A program made the position numbers and the translations under genes. A DNA stretch of 64,000 bases from an uncultured Victivallales bacterium (GTDB taxonomy: Bacteria; Verrucomicrobiota; Lentisphaeria; Victivallales; UBA1829), in contig CALXSJ010000005.1 of the NCBI GenBank assembly GCA_944391115.1, positions 124,001-188,000 on the forward strand. The letters are read 5' to 3'. The notes under the pieces are model-generated. The model saw nothing but the letters and a program-made list of their open reading frames with translations, ran no database searches and was not told the DNA's origin. Below are positions 25,249 to 33,739 of this stretch, in pieces (within the stretch, counting starts at the first letter, position 1; each line of letters begins with the position of its first letter).

Positions 25249-26573
25249 ACAAGCCGGTAAAATCCGTATGCCGCAAGGACAGATGCAAACGGTGCGAAAA
25301 ACGGATAACGGAAACGCAGAACCATCAAAAACGGAACAGCCATGGCCAGACCGCAAAGAGGCGGCACAAGCAGACATAAACTGCGCAGGTTCCTTCTGGC
25401 AAACCACAGGCCTGAAAGCAGCAGGAAGAGAAAGACAGTGAAATAACTCCGCAAAAGAAAAATCACCGAGTCCGGCAGAATAATCAGATTCGGACAGGCG
25501 CGAAACCAGTGCAGAATCCGGAAGAAAGCCATATAAACCATTTTCCCCGGATTTTCACGGATATATTCCCAGGCCCACTGCTTCCAACAGGGATTCGCTC
25601 CGGTCAGGGTAAAAAGCCCGCGTTCCGCGAGAATTCTTTTCTTTTCCCGATGAAAGCGCTCCCATTCGGCATCGGTCTTCGGAGCATATTCCGGAGAATC
25701 CAGATATTTATAGGATGCATATCCGATCTCGCTGGAGGCCAGACAGAAGGAATAAGGGCCGAAGAAAGTCAGGGGGGTCGGAACTCCCCCCACACGGTAA
25801 TTCCGGATCATCCATGGAGCCAGGACCAGCAGCATTGCAAAACCGCAGCAGATGGAAATCCGGAAAATTCTCCTCCGGTCATCCCGTCTCAGGAAAAATG
25901 CGATAACGGCCGCCGCAGCCAGAATCGGAATAAAAATAAAACCTTGAGGACGGGTCAAGACAAGCAACCCCCAGCACAAACCGGAGGCAAAAACATGTTT
26001 CAGGGAAAAATCCCCCCGCAATGCCGGAAGCAGAAACAGAAGTCCCAGAACAAGGAAAAGGAGAAAAAGATTTTCCGATGACCAGCACACGGTATAATAG
26101 ACGGAATAAGGATAGAAAGTGTAAATCAGAGCGGCAAGAAATCCCGTCGTCTTTCCAAAAAGCTCTTTGCCGAGCAGAAAAACAGCCGCGCTGCACGCGG
26201 CGCTCAGAAGCAAACAGGCTATTTTCGCAGACAAGGTCCAGTCGAACGGCAGATAAAAAAGCAGACATCCGAGCAGAGGAAACAGAGGTGGACGCGAAAG
26301 ATCCGTATGGAGCAGATGAGAGGGGTCCATTCCCGGCGGACTCGCTTCATACCAGCGGCAATAGGAAATGGAAAAGCCGTTTCCTTTATAAAGCTGCTCG
26401 GCAATATCGCGGTATTCCACGCCGTCATTTGCATAGAACTCACCGGAATATTTCTGAAATCCCCAGATGCGCGGCACCATACCCAGAAGAATGACGGCGG
26501 CAAGAAGGCTCCAGAGAAACACCTGATTGTTTTCCAGCAGAAAAAAGACATTTCGCAGCAATCTGTTCAGCAT
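25188..26573 (-). CDS. GT39/PMT-like membrane glycosyltransferase (ArnT-type)
   Basis: 461-aa GT-C fold protein; start at 26573 with GGAG upstream. The first extracytoplasmic loop has EFYANDGVEYRDIAEQLYKGNGFS, the DxE-type acidic site of polyprenyl-phosphate-sugar-dependent transferases, then HTDLSRPPLFPLLGCLLF as in PMT/ArnT proteins. About eleven TM segments follow, including ALIYTFYPYSVYYT and APWMIRNYRVGG, ending with VLRFRYPFFAPF. It should transfer a sugar from an undecaprenyl-phosphate carrier to a lipid or protein at the periplasmic face. It converges on the preceding GT-C-like gene with a 61-bp 3' overlap. Confidence 0.78.
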   Translation of the reverse strand: MLNRLLRNVFFLLENNQVFLWSLLAAVILLGMVPRIWGFQKYSGEFYANDGVEYRDIAEQLYKGNGFSISYCRWYEASPPGMDPSHLLHTDLSRPPLFPLLGCLLFYLPFDWTLSAKIACLLLSAACSAAVFLLGKELFGKTTGFLAALIYTFYPYSVYYTVCWSSENLFLLFLVLGLLFLLPALRGDFSLKHVFASGLCWGLLVLTRPQGFIFIPILAAAAVIAFFLRRDDRRRIFRISICCGFAMLLVLAPWMIRNYRVGGVPTPLTFFGPYSFCLASSEIGYASYKYLDSPEYAPKTDAEWERFHREKKRILAERGLFTLTGANPCWKQWAWEYIRENPGKMVYMAFFRILHWFRACPNLIILPDSVIFLLRSYFTVFLFLLLSGLWFARRNLRSLCLLVPPLCGLAMAVPFLMVLRFRYPFFAPFASVLAAYGFYRLVQLFPEKKSAKASLKNTQNP

Positions 26574-26947
26574 ATCAGTCACACTCCAAGAAACAAGGCA
26601 TGTCTCATCAGGAAAAGCAATACATTCTCTGCGTGCGGAAGATGATTCTTCCGGCCATCGTTTTTCCGGGTGGTCCGGAACAAAGCAGAGCGGGAAAAAA
26701 TATTTTTCCGGGAAAATGCCGCCCCTTGCAAACAAAAACAGAAAGATAAAAGAAGGAGGTTTTTCAAATTTGTGCAAGGCTCCATATTTCAATGAATTCC
26801 GAATTTTCAGTCATGCGTTTCAGAATAATATAACGGTTCTTCACTTTTTTACAACGGCAGGGAGGCGCTTTTTTTTAAATCCATAACCTGCTGATGGGAT
26901 ATGCAAGGAAAGATGATTTTTTCCTGATCTTTTTACAAAAACAGGAC
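26574..26947. other. AT-rich intergenic region, no gene seen
   Basis: Between the GT39-like start and the trp promoter. Frames open here are short and lack protein-like composition. It should hold the promoter of the minus-strand GT39-like gene and sequence upstream of the trp promoter; I see no tRNA or convincing structured RNA. Confidence 0.4.
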
Positions 26948-26975
26948 TTGACAAAAGAGAAGCTGATGCTATTGT
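26948..26975 (+). promoter_or_regulatory. Predicted promoter of the trp operon
   Basis: Perfect -35 TTGACA (26948-26953), 16-bp spacer and TATTGT (26970-26975). The start site would fall near 26982, only a few bases before the leader-peptide ATG at 26985. Confidence 0.6.
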
Positions 26976-26984
26976 AAACGCATC

Positions 26985-27038
26985 ATGAATACACGGACTT
27001 GCATTTTCATTTCGAATCGATGGCAGTGGCGGTGGTGA
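26985..27038 (+). CDS. trpL: trp operon leader peptide
   Basis: An 18-codon frame (17 aa plus TGA) reading MNTRTCIFISNRWQWRW. Three of the last five codons are TGG, directly before the stop, as in classical Trp attenuator peptides. No Shine-Dalgarno is visible and the predicted transcript start is only about 3 nt upstream, so it may be translated leaderless. The Trp codons overlap the 5' arm of a GGCGGT/ACCGCC hairpin (27028-27044), so a stalled ribosome would disrupt it. Confidence 0.8.
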   Translation: MNTRTCIFISNRWQWRW

Positions 27039-27081
27039 ACCGCCGGGGCTGTCGCGTCTTTTTTTGTGTCGTGTAATTTCG

Positions 27082-27120
27082 GCGGATTGAACTTGAAACA
27101 GAGTTGAATCCGCTTTTTTT
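27082..27120 (+). terminator. First intrinsic terminator-like hairpin in the trp leader
   Basis: GCGGATT (27082-27088) pairs with AATCCGC (27107-27113); beyond one mismatch the stem can extend with GAAC and GTTG. It is followed directly by seven T residues. Confidence 0.55.
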
Positions 27121-27135
27121 GTATCCGAATTTCAG

Positions 27136-27177
27136 GCCGCGTCCCGGGACAATCCCAGAGGGACGCGGCTTTTTTTT
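27136..27177 (+). terminator. Main trp attenuator terminator
   Basis: Perfect 10-bp GC-rich stem (27136-27145 with 27160-27169), 14-nt loop, then eight T residues: a strong rho-independent terminator about 60 bp before trpE. Confidence 0.85.
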
Positions 27178-27234
27178 ATTCCGCAAAAATAACAGTTCAT
27201 GCAAAATAAATGCAAAGAAAACAGGAGAAAAAAA

Positions 27235-28722
27235 ATGTTGAAGAAACCGGATTTCAGGAGTTTTGAAAAACTCTGCCAGGAGGGAAATCTCATTCCCGTG
27301 TGCGCGGAAGTGCTCGCCGATCTCGAAACCCCCGTTTCGGTACTGGCGCGGTTCGCCGATGACCCCGAGGTGTTTCTGCTCGAAAGCGTGGAGGGAAGCG
27401 AACGATTCGGACGCTACTCCTTCATCGGCGTCAATCCGCGCGGGGTCTTTTCCGTCGAAAACGGCCGTCCGTATTTCACGGCAAAGGGAGCGAAACGCGA
27501 ACTTCCCTTTGAAAAGAGCCCGTTCACCGCGCTGCGTTCGATCCTCGGAAACATCCGACCCGCGTCCGTTCCGGGTGTGCCGCCCCTCTTCGGCGGAGCA
27601 ATCGGATATATCGGATACGAGACGGTCAACGAATTCGAAGAGCTGCCCGCGCCGAAGAAAACGCTCGACACGCCGACAGCGCTTTTCCTCGTCACCGACG
27701 AAATGATCGTCTTCGACAACGTCCGGCACACGATCCAGTTCATCGTCTGCGCACACACGGAACACTTCCCCTCGCCGCACGCGGCCTACGACGACGCCTG
27801 CGCAAAAATCGACGCGCTCGCGGCAAGACTCCGGACACCCCCCGTTCTGCCGAAGGAGCCCGCCAATACCGGACATCCTCCGCGCCTCAAGGGAAACATG
27901 ACACGCGACGAATACTGCGCGATGGTCGAAAAAGCGCAGAAATACCTCCATGACGGCGAGGCGATCCAGATTGTCCTCTCGCAGAAATTCTCGGCGGAGA
28001 TGAGCTCTTCCCCGCTTCAGCTCTACCGCGCGCTCCGTCTCATCAACCCCTCCCCCTACACCTTTTTCCTGCGCGTCGGCGGCGTGACGCTGGTCGGCTC
28101 CTCGCCGGAAACGATGGTCAAGCTGGAGAACGGTCGCTCCTCGCTCCGCCCGATTGCCGGAACGCGCAGGCGCGGAAAAACGCCCCGGGAGGACATGGCT
28201 CTCGCCGATGAACTCCTCTGCGACGAAAAGGAGAAGGCCGAACATCTGATGCTGGTCGATCTCGGGCGCAACGATCTCGGACGCACGGCGGAACCCGGCA
28301 GCGTGCAGGTCAAGTCCTTCATGACGGTGGAACGCTACTCCCACGTCATGCATCTCGTAAGCGACGTGGACGCGATTCTCGCGGAAAAATACGACGCATT
28401 CGATCTGGTCCGCACCGCGTTTCCGGCGGGCACGCTCTCCGGCGCGCCGAAGATCCGCGCCATGGAGCTGATCCGCGAACTCGAAGTGGAACCGCGCGGC
28501 GTCTACGGCGGCGCGGTCGGCTACTTCAGCTACAGCGGCAATCTCGATCTGGCAATCACGATCCGGACGCTGGAACTCCGCGACGGAAAACTCTTCATTC
28601 AGGCGGGCGCGGGGATCGTCTTCGATTCCGTTCCCGAAAACGAATACGAGGAAACCCTGAACAAGGCGGGCGCGCTCTTCCAGGCCGTGCGTCTCGCCGC
28701 AAACAACCTGGAACTCGACTGA
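27235..28722 (+). CDS. trpE: Anthranilate synthase component I
   Basis: 495-aa TrpE, start at 27235 with AGGAGA upstream. It converts chorismate to anthranilate with ammonia supplied by TrpG. The N-terminal LLESVEGSERFGRYSFIG region carries the LLES motif that binds feedback tryptophan, so the enzyme should be feedback-inhibited. The C-terminal chorismate-binding domain shows IAGTRRRGKTPREDMALADELL, HLMLVDLGRNDLGR, FPAGTLSGAPKIRAMELI and YGGAVGYFSYSGNLD. First structural gene of trpEGDCFBA, under the leader attenuator; nine bases separate it from trpG. Confidence 0.97.
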   Translation: MLKKPDFRSFEKLCQEGNLIPVCAEVLADLETPVSVLARFADDPEVFLLESVEGSERFGRYSFIGVNPRGVFSVENGRPYFTAKGAKRELPFEKSPFTALRSILGNIRPASVPGVPPLFGGAIGYIGYETVNEFEELPAPKKTLDTPTALFLVTDEMIVFDNVRHTIQFIVCAHTEHFPSPHAAYDDACAKIDALAARLRTPPVLPKEPANTGHPPRLKGNMTRDEYCAMVEKAQKYLHDGEAIQIVLSQKFSAEMSSSPLQLYRALRLINPSPYTFFLRVGGVTLVGSSPETMVKLENGRSSLRPIAGTRRRGKTPREDMALADELLCDEKEKAEHLMLVDLGRNDLGRTAEPGSVQVKSFMTVERYSHVMHLVSDVDAILAEKYDAFDLVRTAFPAGTLSGAPKIRAMELIRELEVEPRGVYGGAVGYFSYSGNLDLAITIRTLELRDGKLFIQAGAGIVFDSVPENEYEETLNKAGALFQAVRLAANNLELD

Positions 28723-28730
28723 GGTGCATC

Positions 28731-29321
28731 ATGATCCTTGTTCTTGACAATTACGACTCCTTCACCTACAATCTCGTGCATCTGCTCCACACGCTGAACG
28801 CGCCGCTCGAAGTCAGGCGCAACCGCGAAATCACCGTGGAGGAGGTGCTGGAACGCTCTCCCGACGCGATTCTCCTTTCGCCCGGTCCCGGCAGGCCCGA
28901 AAGCGCGGGTGTGATGCTCGAACTCATCCGCGCCGTCCGCGACCGGATTCCGCTGCTGGGCGTCTGTCTCGGACATCAGGCGATCGGGCAGTCCTTCGGC
29001 GCGGAGGTGGTCGGCGCAAAACGCATCATGCACGGAAAGATTTCCGAGATCACGCATGACGGGAAAGGGCTTTTCGAGGGATTCCATGGCCCCTTCAAGG
29101 CGGTCCGCTACCACTCGCTCGCGCTCCGGGAGGAGACGCTTCCGAAAGAACTGGTCGTCACCGCGCGCGCCGAGGACGGAGAGATCATGGGCGTCCGTCA
29201 CAGGGAACTCCTGATCGAGGGCATTCAGTATCATCCGGAATCCATCATGACGCCGGGCGGAAAGCGCCAGATCGCCAATTTCCTGCGCGCCGTCGAAGCG
29301 CGCCGCAACGCGGGAGTCTGA
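28731..29321 (+). CDS. trpG: Anthranilate synthase component II (glutamine amidotransferase)
   Basis: 196-aa class I glutamine amidotransferase. It starts MILVLDNYDSFTYNLVHLL; the oxyanion region is LLSPGPGRP, the nucleophile is Cys in LGVCLGHQAIGQ, and the His-Glu pair is in IQYHPESIMT. It releases ammonia from glutamine for TrpE. Length indicates a stand-alone subunit, not fused to TrpD. Four bases separate its stop from trpD. Confidence 0.96.
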   Translation: MILVLDNYDSFTYNLVHLLHTLNAPLEVRRNREITVEEVLERSPDAILLSPGPGRPESAGVMLELIRAVRDRIPLLGVCLGHQAIGQSFGAEVVGAKRIMHGKISEITHDGKGLFEGFHGPFKAVRYHSLALREETLPKELVVTARAEDGEIMGVRHRELLIEGIQYHPESIMTPGGKRQIANFLRAVEARRNAGV

Positions 29322-29325
29322 CGCC

Positions 29326-30342
29326 ATGCTGACAGCATATCTCAACAAGGTGCTCGCACGGCGCGACCTGACAAGCGGGGAAACGGAAAAGGCCCTCGCG
29401 CTGATAACCGAAGGGAAAGCATCCTGCACACAGGCGGGAGCCTTTCTCGCGGCGCTCCGGATGAAGGGGGAAAGTCTCTCCGAACTCGCCGGCGGAGCGC
29501 GGATGCTCCGGAGACGCGCCGCGTTCATCGACTGCGGGGGAGCGGATGTCATTGACGTGGTCGGAACCGGCGGCGACGGCGGAATCTCCTTCAATATTTC
29601 GACAACTTCCGCTTTTGTCGCGGCAGGCGCGGGCGTACCGGTCGCGAAACACGGCAACCGCGCGGTTTCGGGAAAGTGCGGTGCGGCGGACGTGCTTGCA
29701 GAACTCGGATTCAACCTGAACGCGGAGCCTGCCGTGATGGAGAGCTGCATTCAGAATCACGGTATCGGGTTTCTGTTTGCGCAGAAGATGCATCCCGCGC
29801 TCGGATCGGTCGCCGTGCTGCGCAAAGAGCTCAAGATCCGCACGATCTTCAACATGCTTGGACCGCTCTGCAATCCGGCGGGAGCGCGGGGAATCGTCCT
29901 CGGCGTATATGACGCGAAACTCACTGAACTGTTCGCTTCCGTCCTGCGGGAGCTCGGAGCGAAACACGCGCTTGTCGTGCACGGACACGACGGGCTTGAC
30001 GAAATCAGCTGCTGTGAGCCGACACGCATATCCGAACTCAAGGACGGCGCAATCACAAGCTATGAACTGTATCCGGAGATGCTGCTGCCCGGCACATTCG
30101 GGCGAGCGGAGATCGCGGGCGGCGACGCGAAACACAATGCGAAAATCACAATGGACGTGTTGACGGGCGCCGAACAGGGCGCCCCGCGCGCGGTAGTGCT
30201 CCTGAACGCGGGAGCGGCAATTTATGTCGCGGGAAAATGCGCCGATCTCCGCGAAGGCGTGCGTCTTGCCGCGGAATCCGTCGACAGCGGACGGGCGCTT
30301 GAAAAACTCAACATCCTGATTCGGGAGAGCCGCCATGACTGA
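29326..30342 (+). CDS. trpD: Anthranilate phosphoribosyltransferase
   Basis: 338-aa homodimeric-type TrpD, which joins anthranilate and PRPP. PRPP-binding GTGGDGG is visible in VVGTGGDGGISFNISTTSAF, followed by KHGNRAVSGKCGAADVL and the FNMLGPLCNPA segment; GHDGLDEI sits in the C-terminal half. All family signatures are intact. Its 3' end overlaps trpC by 8 bp. Confidence 0.96.
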   Translation: MLTAYLNKVLARRDLTSGETEKALALITEGKASCTQAGAFLAALRMKGESLSELAGGARMLRRRAAFIDCGGADVIDVVGTGGDGGISFNISTTSAFVAAGAGVPVAKHGNRAVSGKCGAADVLAELGFNLNAEPAVMESCIQNHGIGFLFAQKMHPALGSVAVLRKELKIRTIFNMLGPLCNPAGARGIVLGVYDAKLTELFASVLRELGAKHALVVHGHDGLDEISCCEPTRISELKDGAITSYELYPEMLLPGTFGRAEIAGGDAKHNAKITMDVLTGAEQGAPRAVVLLNAGAAIYVAGKCADLREGVRLAAESVDSGRALEKLNILIRESRHD

Positions 30343-31120
30343 AAATATTCTGCAGCGCATTGTCGCGGGAAAACGTCCCGCGCTGGAGGAAGCGAAGCGC
30401 ACTGTCCCCCTTCCGGAAATGAAACGCCGCGCCGGACAGGCGCGTCCCGTGAGGGATTTTGCCGGAGCCTTCCGCGACCGCATAAAAATCAATGTCATCG
30501 CCGAACTCAAAAAAGCCTCTCCGTCGAAAGGGATCATCCGGGAGGATTTCCGTTATATGGAATTCGCGGAAAGCCTTGCGCGCGCCGGAGCCGCCGCGTT
30601 CTCCGTTCTGACCGAACGCAACTATTTCCTCGGGAATCTCGCATATCTGCGCGAAGTCGCGGAAACGGCGCCACTGCCCGTTCTGCGCAAGGATTTCCTC
30701 TTTGACGCCTATCAGATTTACGAAGCGCGCGCGAACGGGGCGGATGCCGTTCTCCTGATCGCGGCAATGCTGGACGACGCAAAGCTCCATGAGTTTGCGG
30801 AGCGGGCCGCGGATCTGGGAATGTCCGTGCTCGGCGAGGCGCACACACAGGAGGAGCTGGAACGCATTCTCGCCGTGCCGGAGATCCGGCTTGCGGGCAT
30901 AAACGCACGCGATCTGCGTTCCTTCCATACGGATCTGGAGCGCACGCGGAATCTGATCTCTTCTGTTCCGGGGGACCGCATTCCGATTGCGGAAAGCGCA
31001 ATCCGGACGCGCGCTGACATTGCCGCTCTCCGCGAAGCGGGCGCGGCGGGATTCCTGATCGGGGAAACCCTGATGCGCGCGGACGATCCGGGCGAAGAAC
31101 TCCGGGAGCTGATCCGATGA
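30335..31120 (+). CDS. trpC: Indole-3-glycerol phosphate synthase
   Basis: 261-aa TIM barrel that ring-closes CdRP to indole-3-glycerol phosphate. The catalytic lysine strand is INVIAELKKASPSKGII, with VLRKDFLFDAYQI, NARDLRSFHTDLERT and IAESAIRTRADI as further signatures. It is monofunctional, since trpF is a separate gene. Overlaps trpD by 8 bp and trpF by 4 bp (ATGA). Confidence 0.96.
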   Translation: MTENILQRIVAGKRPALEEAKRTVPLPEMKRRAGQARPVRDFAGAFRDRIKINVIAELKKASPSKGIIREDFRYMEFAESLARAGAAAFSVLTERNYFLGNLAYLREVAETAPLPVLRKDFLFDAYQIYEARANGADAVLLIAAMLDDAKLHEFAERAADLGMSVLGEAHTQEELERILAVPEIRLAGINARDLRSFHTDLERTRNLISSVPGDRIPIAESAIRTRADIAALREAGAAGFLIGETLMRADDPGEELRELIR

Positions 31121-31746
31121 AATACATGATCCGGAGATGCGAAATCAAAATCTGCGGGCTCACACGGCGTGAAGACGTCCTTGCGGCAGCCGGGGCGGGA
31201 GCGGACTATGTCGGCTTCGTTCTTGTGCCGTCTTCCAAACGTCATGTCGCACCGGAGCGTCTGGAGGAGCTCACCCAAAACCTGCCTCCGCATGTGCGGA
31301 AGGTCGGCGTGTTCGCGGACGCTCCGCTTGAAAACATTCTCGCGACCGTGAAAGCCGGAACGCTCGACATCGTCCAGCTCCACGGAAACGAAGCGCCGGA
31401 ATACGCGAAACAACTCGGGGACAAAGGAGTCCGCGTCTGGAAGGCGGCCCATCTCCGGCGGGAGGCGGACGTGGACTTCTACGCGGATTATCCGGCGGAG
31501 CGGATCGTTGCGGACGCGGCGGAAGGAGGTTCCGGAAAGCGTTCCTCCTGGGAACTTGCCGCAATGCTAGCCAGACGCAAATCTGTCATGCTTGCGGGAG
31601 GGATCACGCCGGAAAACGCTCCGGAGGCGCTGAAGGAAGTGAATCCTGCGGGGCTTGATCTTGCCAGCGGCGTCGAGGACACACCCGGAATCAAATCAAA
31701 GGAAAAAATCACAATGTTGTTCAACCATATCAGGGAGACGGAATGA
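31117..31746 (+). CDS. trpF: Phosphoribosylanthranilate isomerase
   Basis: 209-aa TIM barrel for the Amadori rearrangement of PRA to CdRP. The catalytic Cys is in [13 protein letters not shown] and the general acid Asp is in [18 protein letters not shown]; phosphate is bound by [10 protein letters not shown] and [15 protein letters not shown]. It starts inside the trpC stop and overlaps trpB by 4 bp. Confidence 0.95.
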   Translation: MKYMIRRCEIKICGLTRREDVLAAAGAGADYVGFVLVPSSKRHVAPERLEELTQNLPPHVRKVGVFADAPLENILATVKAGTLDIVQLHGNEAPEYAKQLGDKGVRVWKAAHLRREADVDFYADYPAERIVADAAEGGSGKRSSWELAAMLARRKSVMLAGGITPENAPEALKEVNPAGLDLASGVEDTPGIKSKEKITMLFNHIRETE

Positions 31747-32927
31747 TGAACGGCCATTACGGAATCTACGGAGGGCAGTTCGTGTCGGAGACACTGATGG
31801 AGACTCTGCACGAACTGGAACGGGAATATGAAAAGGCGAAACGCGATCCGGCGTTTCAGGAGGAACTCGCCGGACTGCTCAGGGATTATGTGGGGCGCGA
31901 ATCCCCGCTCTACTTTGCGCGCCGCCTGACGGAATACTGCGGCGGGGCGCGGATCTATCTCAAGCGCGAGGATCTGAACCATACCGGCGCGCACAAGGTC
32001 AACAACACGATCGGTCAGGCGCTTCTCGCGCGGCGCATGGGGAAAAAGCGCATCATCGCGGAAACCGGCGCGGGAATGCACGGCGTTGCGAGCGCGACAG
32101 CCGCCGCGCTGTTCGGGATGGAGTGCGAGGTCTTCATGGGCGCGCTCGACGTGAAGCGCCAGGCGCCGAACGTCGAACGCATGGAGGTGCTCGGCGCGAA
32201 GGTGCGCGCAATTACGGACGGATCCGCCACGCTCAAGGACGCGATGAACGAGGCGATCCGCGAATGGACAGCGCGCTGCGAGGACACGTTCTACATCATC
32301 GGCACGGTCGCGGGGCCGCACCCCTATCCGGAGATCGTCCGGGACTTCCAGTCGGTGATCGGGCGCGAAGCGCGGCGGCAGTGTCTGGATAAGACCGGGC
32401 GGCTTCCCGACGAGGTCATCGCCTGCGTCGGCGGAGGAAGCAATGCGATGGGAATTTTCGCGGGCTTCCTCCACGACGCCTCGGTCGCGCTGACCGGCGT
32501 CGAAGCGGGCGGCTGCGGCGTAGAAACAGGAAAGCATGCCGCCAGCATCTGCGGCGGTCGTCCCGGTATCCTTCACGGATGCAGAACCTATCTTCTGCAG
32601 GACGCGGACGGACAGATTCTGGAGACGCACTCGGTTTCCGCCGGACTCGATTATCCCGGCGTCGGACCCGAGCACAGTTTTCTCGCCGACAGCGGACGGG
32701 CGCGTTACGTCACGATCAACGACGACGAGGCCGTCGAAGCGTTCGATCTGCTTTCGCGTCTCGAAGGGATCATTCCGGCTCTGGAATCCTCGCACGCCGT
32801 CGCGCAGGGCATCAGGGATGCAAGACGTTATCCGCATGACGGCATCGTCATCATCAACCTCTCCGGACGCGGCGACAAGGACATGGAGAGCGTCCGGCAT
32901 TACAAAAAACTCCATCGGAAAGGCTGA
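31743..32927 (+). CDS. trpB: Tryptophan synthase beta chain
   Basis: 394-aa PLP enzyme making tryptophan from indole and serine. Start [14 protein letters not shown] lysine Lys85 in [10 protein letters not shown]; phosphate loop [23 protein letters not shown] and [10 protein letters not shown] near the end. The substrate carboxylate loop, usually GAGQHG, is GAGMHG here (Met112), a change I recall from some Bacteroidetes TrpB. It is the trpB1-type partner of TrpA, which follows 5 bp downstream. Confidence 0.96.
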   Translation: MMNGHYGIYGGQFVSETLMETLHELEREYEKAKRDPAFQEELAGLLRDYVGRESPLYFARRLTEYCGGARIYLKREDLNHTGAHKVNNTIGQALLARRMGKKRIIAETGAGMHGVASATAAALFGMECEVFMGALDVKRQAPNVERMEVLGAKVRAITDGSATLKDAMNEAIREWTARCEDTFYIIGTVAGPHPYPEIVRDFQSVIGREARRQCLDKTGRLPDEVIACVGGGSNAMGIFAGFLHDASVALTGVEAGGCGVETGKHAASICGGRPGILHGCRTYLLQDADGQILETHSVSAGLDYPGVGPEHSFLADSGRARYVTINDDEAVEAFDLLSRLEGIIPALESSHAVAQGIRDARRYPHDGIVIINLSGRGDKDMESVRHYKKLHRKG

Positions 32928-32932
32928 ATATC

Positions 32933-33739
32933 ATGGACCGACTTCAGAACATCTTTCAGCGCTGCGGAAAAGAAAAACGCCGTGCGCTGGTCATCTTCAA
33001 CTCCTGCGGTTTTCCGGACATGGAAAGCAGTGAAACGCTGATCCGCAAAAGCATCGAATCGGGCGCGGACATCATCGAGCTCGGCGTCCCCTTCTCCGAT
33101 CCCATCGCCGACGGCGCGACGATTCAGAAGGCGTCGCAGACTGCGCTCGCAAACGGCGTCACCCTCCCGAAAATCCTCGACATGGCCGAACGCATCCGGA
33201 AGGATCATCCGGAAACGGGACTGATCCTTTTCAGCTACTCCAACGTCATGCTCAATTACGGGATGGAGGCGCTCTGCGCAAAGCTGGAAAGCATCGGCGT
33301 GGACGGCATTCTCGCCGTGGACGTGCCGTTTGAGGAAAGCGCGGAACTCCGGAAACTCTGCGCGGAACACGGACTCCATCCGATTCCGCTGATCGCACCG
33401 ACAACAAGCCATGCGCGCGCGGAACGGATTCTGCGCCATGCGGGCGGATTCGTCTACTATGTCACCGTGCGCGGCGTGACCGGCGAACGGACGGAGCTTC
33501 CGCCGGAACTGGCGGAACGCCTGGAGGAACTGCGCGCGATGTCGCCGGTTCCGGTCGTCGCGGGCTTCGGCATCGCAAGCGAGGCGACGGCGCGCGCGGT
33601 CGCGGAACACGCGGACGGCGTGGTGGTCGGATCCGCGGCGATCCGTCCGATGTTCGGCGACGGAACGCTCGAAGAGCGGACCGGGAAAGTCGCTTCCCTG
33701 ATCCGCTCCCTCAGAAGAGGCGTCTCCGATGCTCTGTGA
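32933..33739 (+). CDS. trpA: Tryptophan synthase alpha chain
   Basis: 268-aa TIM barrel that cleaves indole-3-glycerol phosphate to indole and channels it to TrpB. The catalytic Glu and Asp are in IIELGVPFSDPIADG; LILFSYSNVMLNYG is the loop 2 region, FVYYVTVRGVTGER loop 6 with the phosphate site, and VVAGFGIAS follows. Last dedicated trp gene; its final 11 bp overlap the DAHP synthase start. Confidence 0.96.
   Translation: MDRLQNIFQRCGKEKRRALVIFNSCGFPDMESSETLIRKSIESGADIIELGVPFSDPIADGATIQKASQTALANGVTLPKILDMAERIRKDHPETGLILFSYSNVMLNYGMEALCAKLESIGVDGILAVDVPFEESAELRKLCAEHGLHPIPLIAPTTSHARAERILRHAGGFVYYVTVRGVTGERTELPPELAERLEELRAMSPVPVVAGFGIASEATARAVAEHADGVVVGSAAIRPMFGDGTLEERTGKVASLIRSLRRGVSDAL

Larger units (their letters stand above)
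27028..27177 (+). promoter_or_regulatory. trp attenuator (transcribed leader structures)
   Basis: Structures in order: hairpin GGCGGT-GGTGA-ACCGCC (27028-27044) over the Trp codons; a T7 run at 27059-27065; hairpin GCGGATT/AATCCGC (27082-27113) followed by T7; hairpin GCCGCGTCCC/GGGACGCGGC (27136-27169) followed by T8. An alternative pairing is possible between GTCGCGTC (27051-27058) and GACGCGGC (27162-27169). Ribosome position on the Trp codons should choose among these. The exact switching pairs are inference. Confidence 0.7.

Noticed and set aside
26574-26947. tRNA or small RNA gene upstream of the trp promoter
   Set aside because: The sequence is AT-rich without paired arms of tRNA length; the structured part begins only after the promoter.
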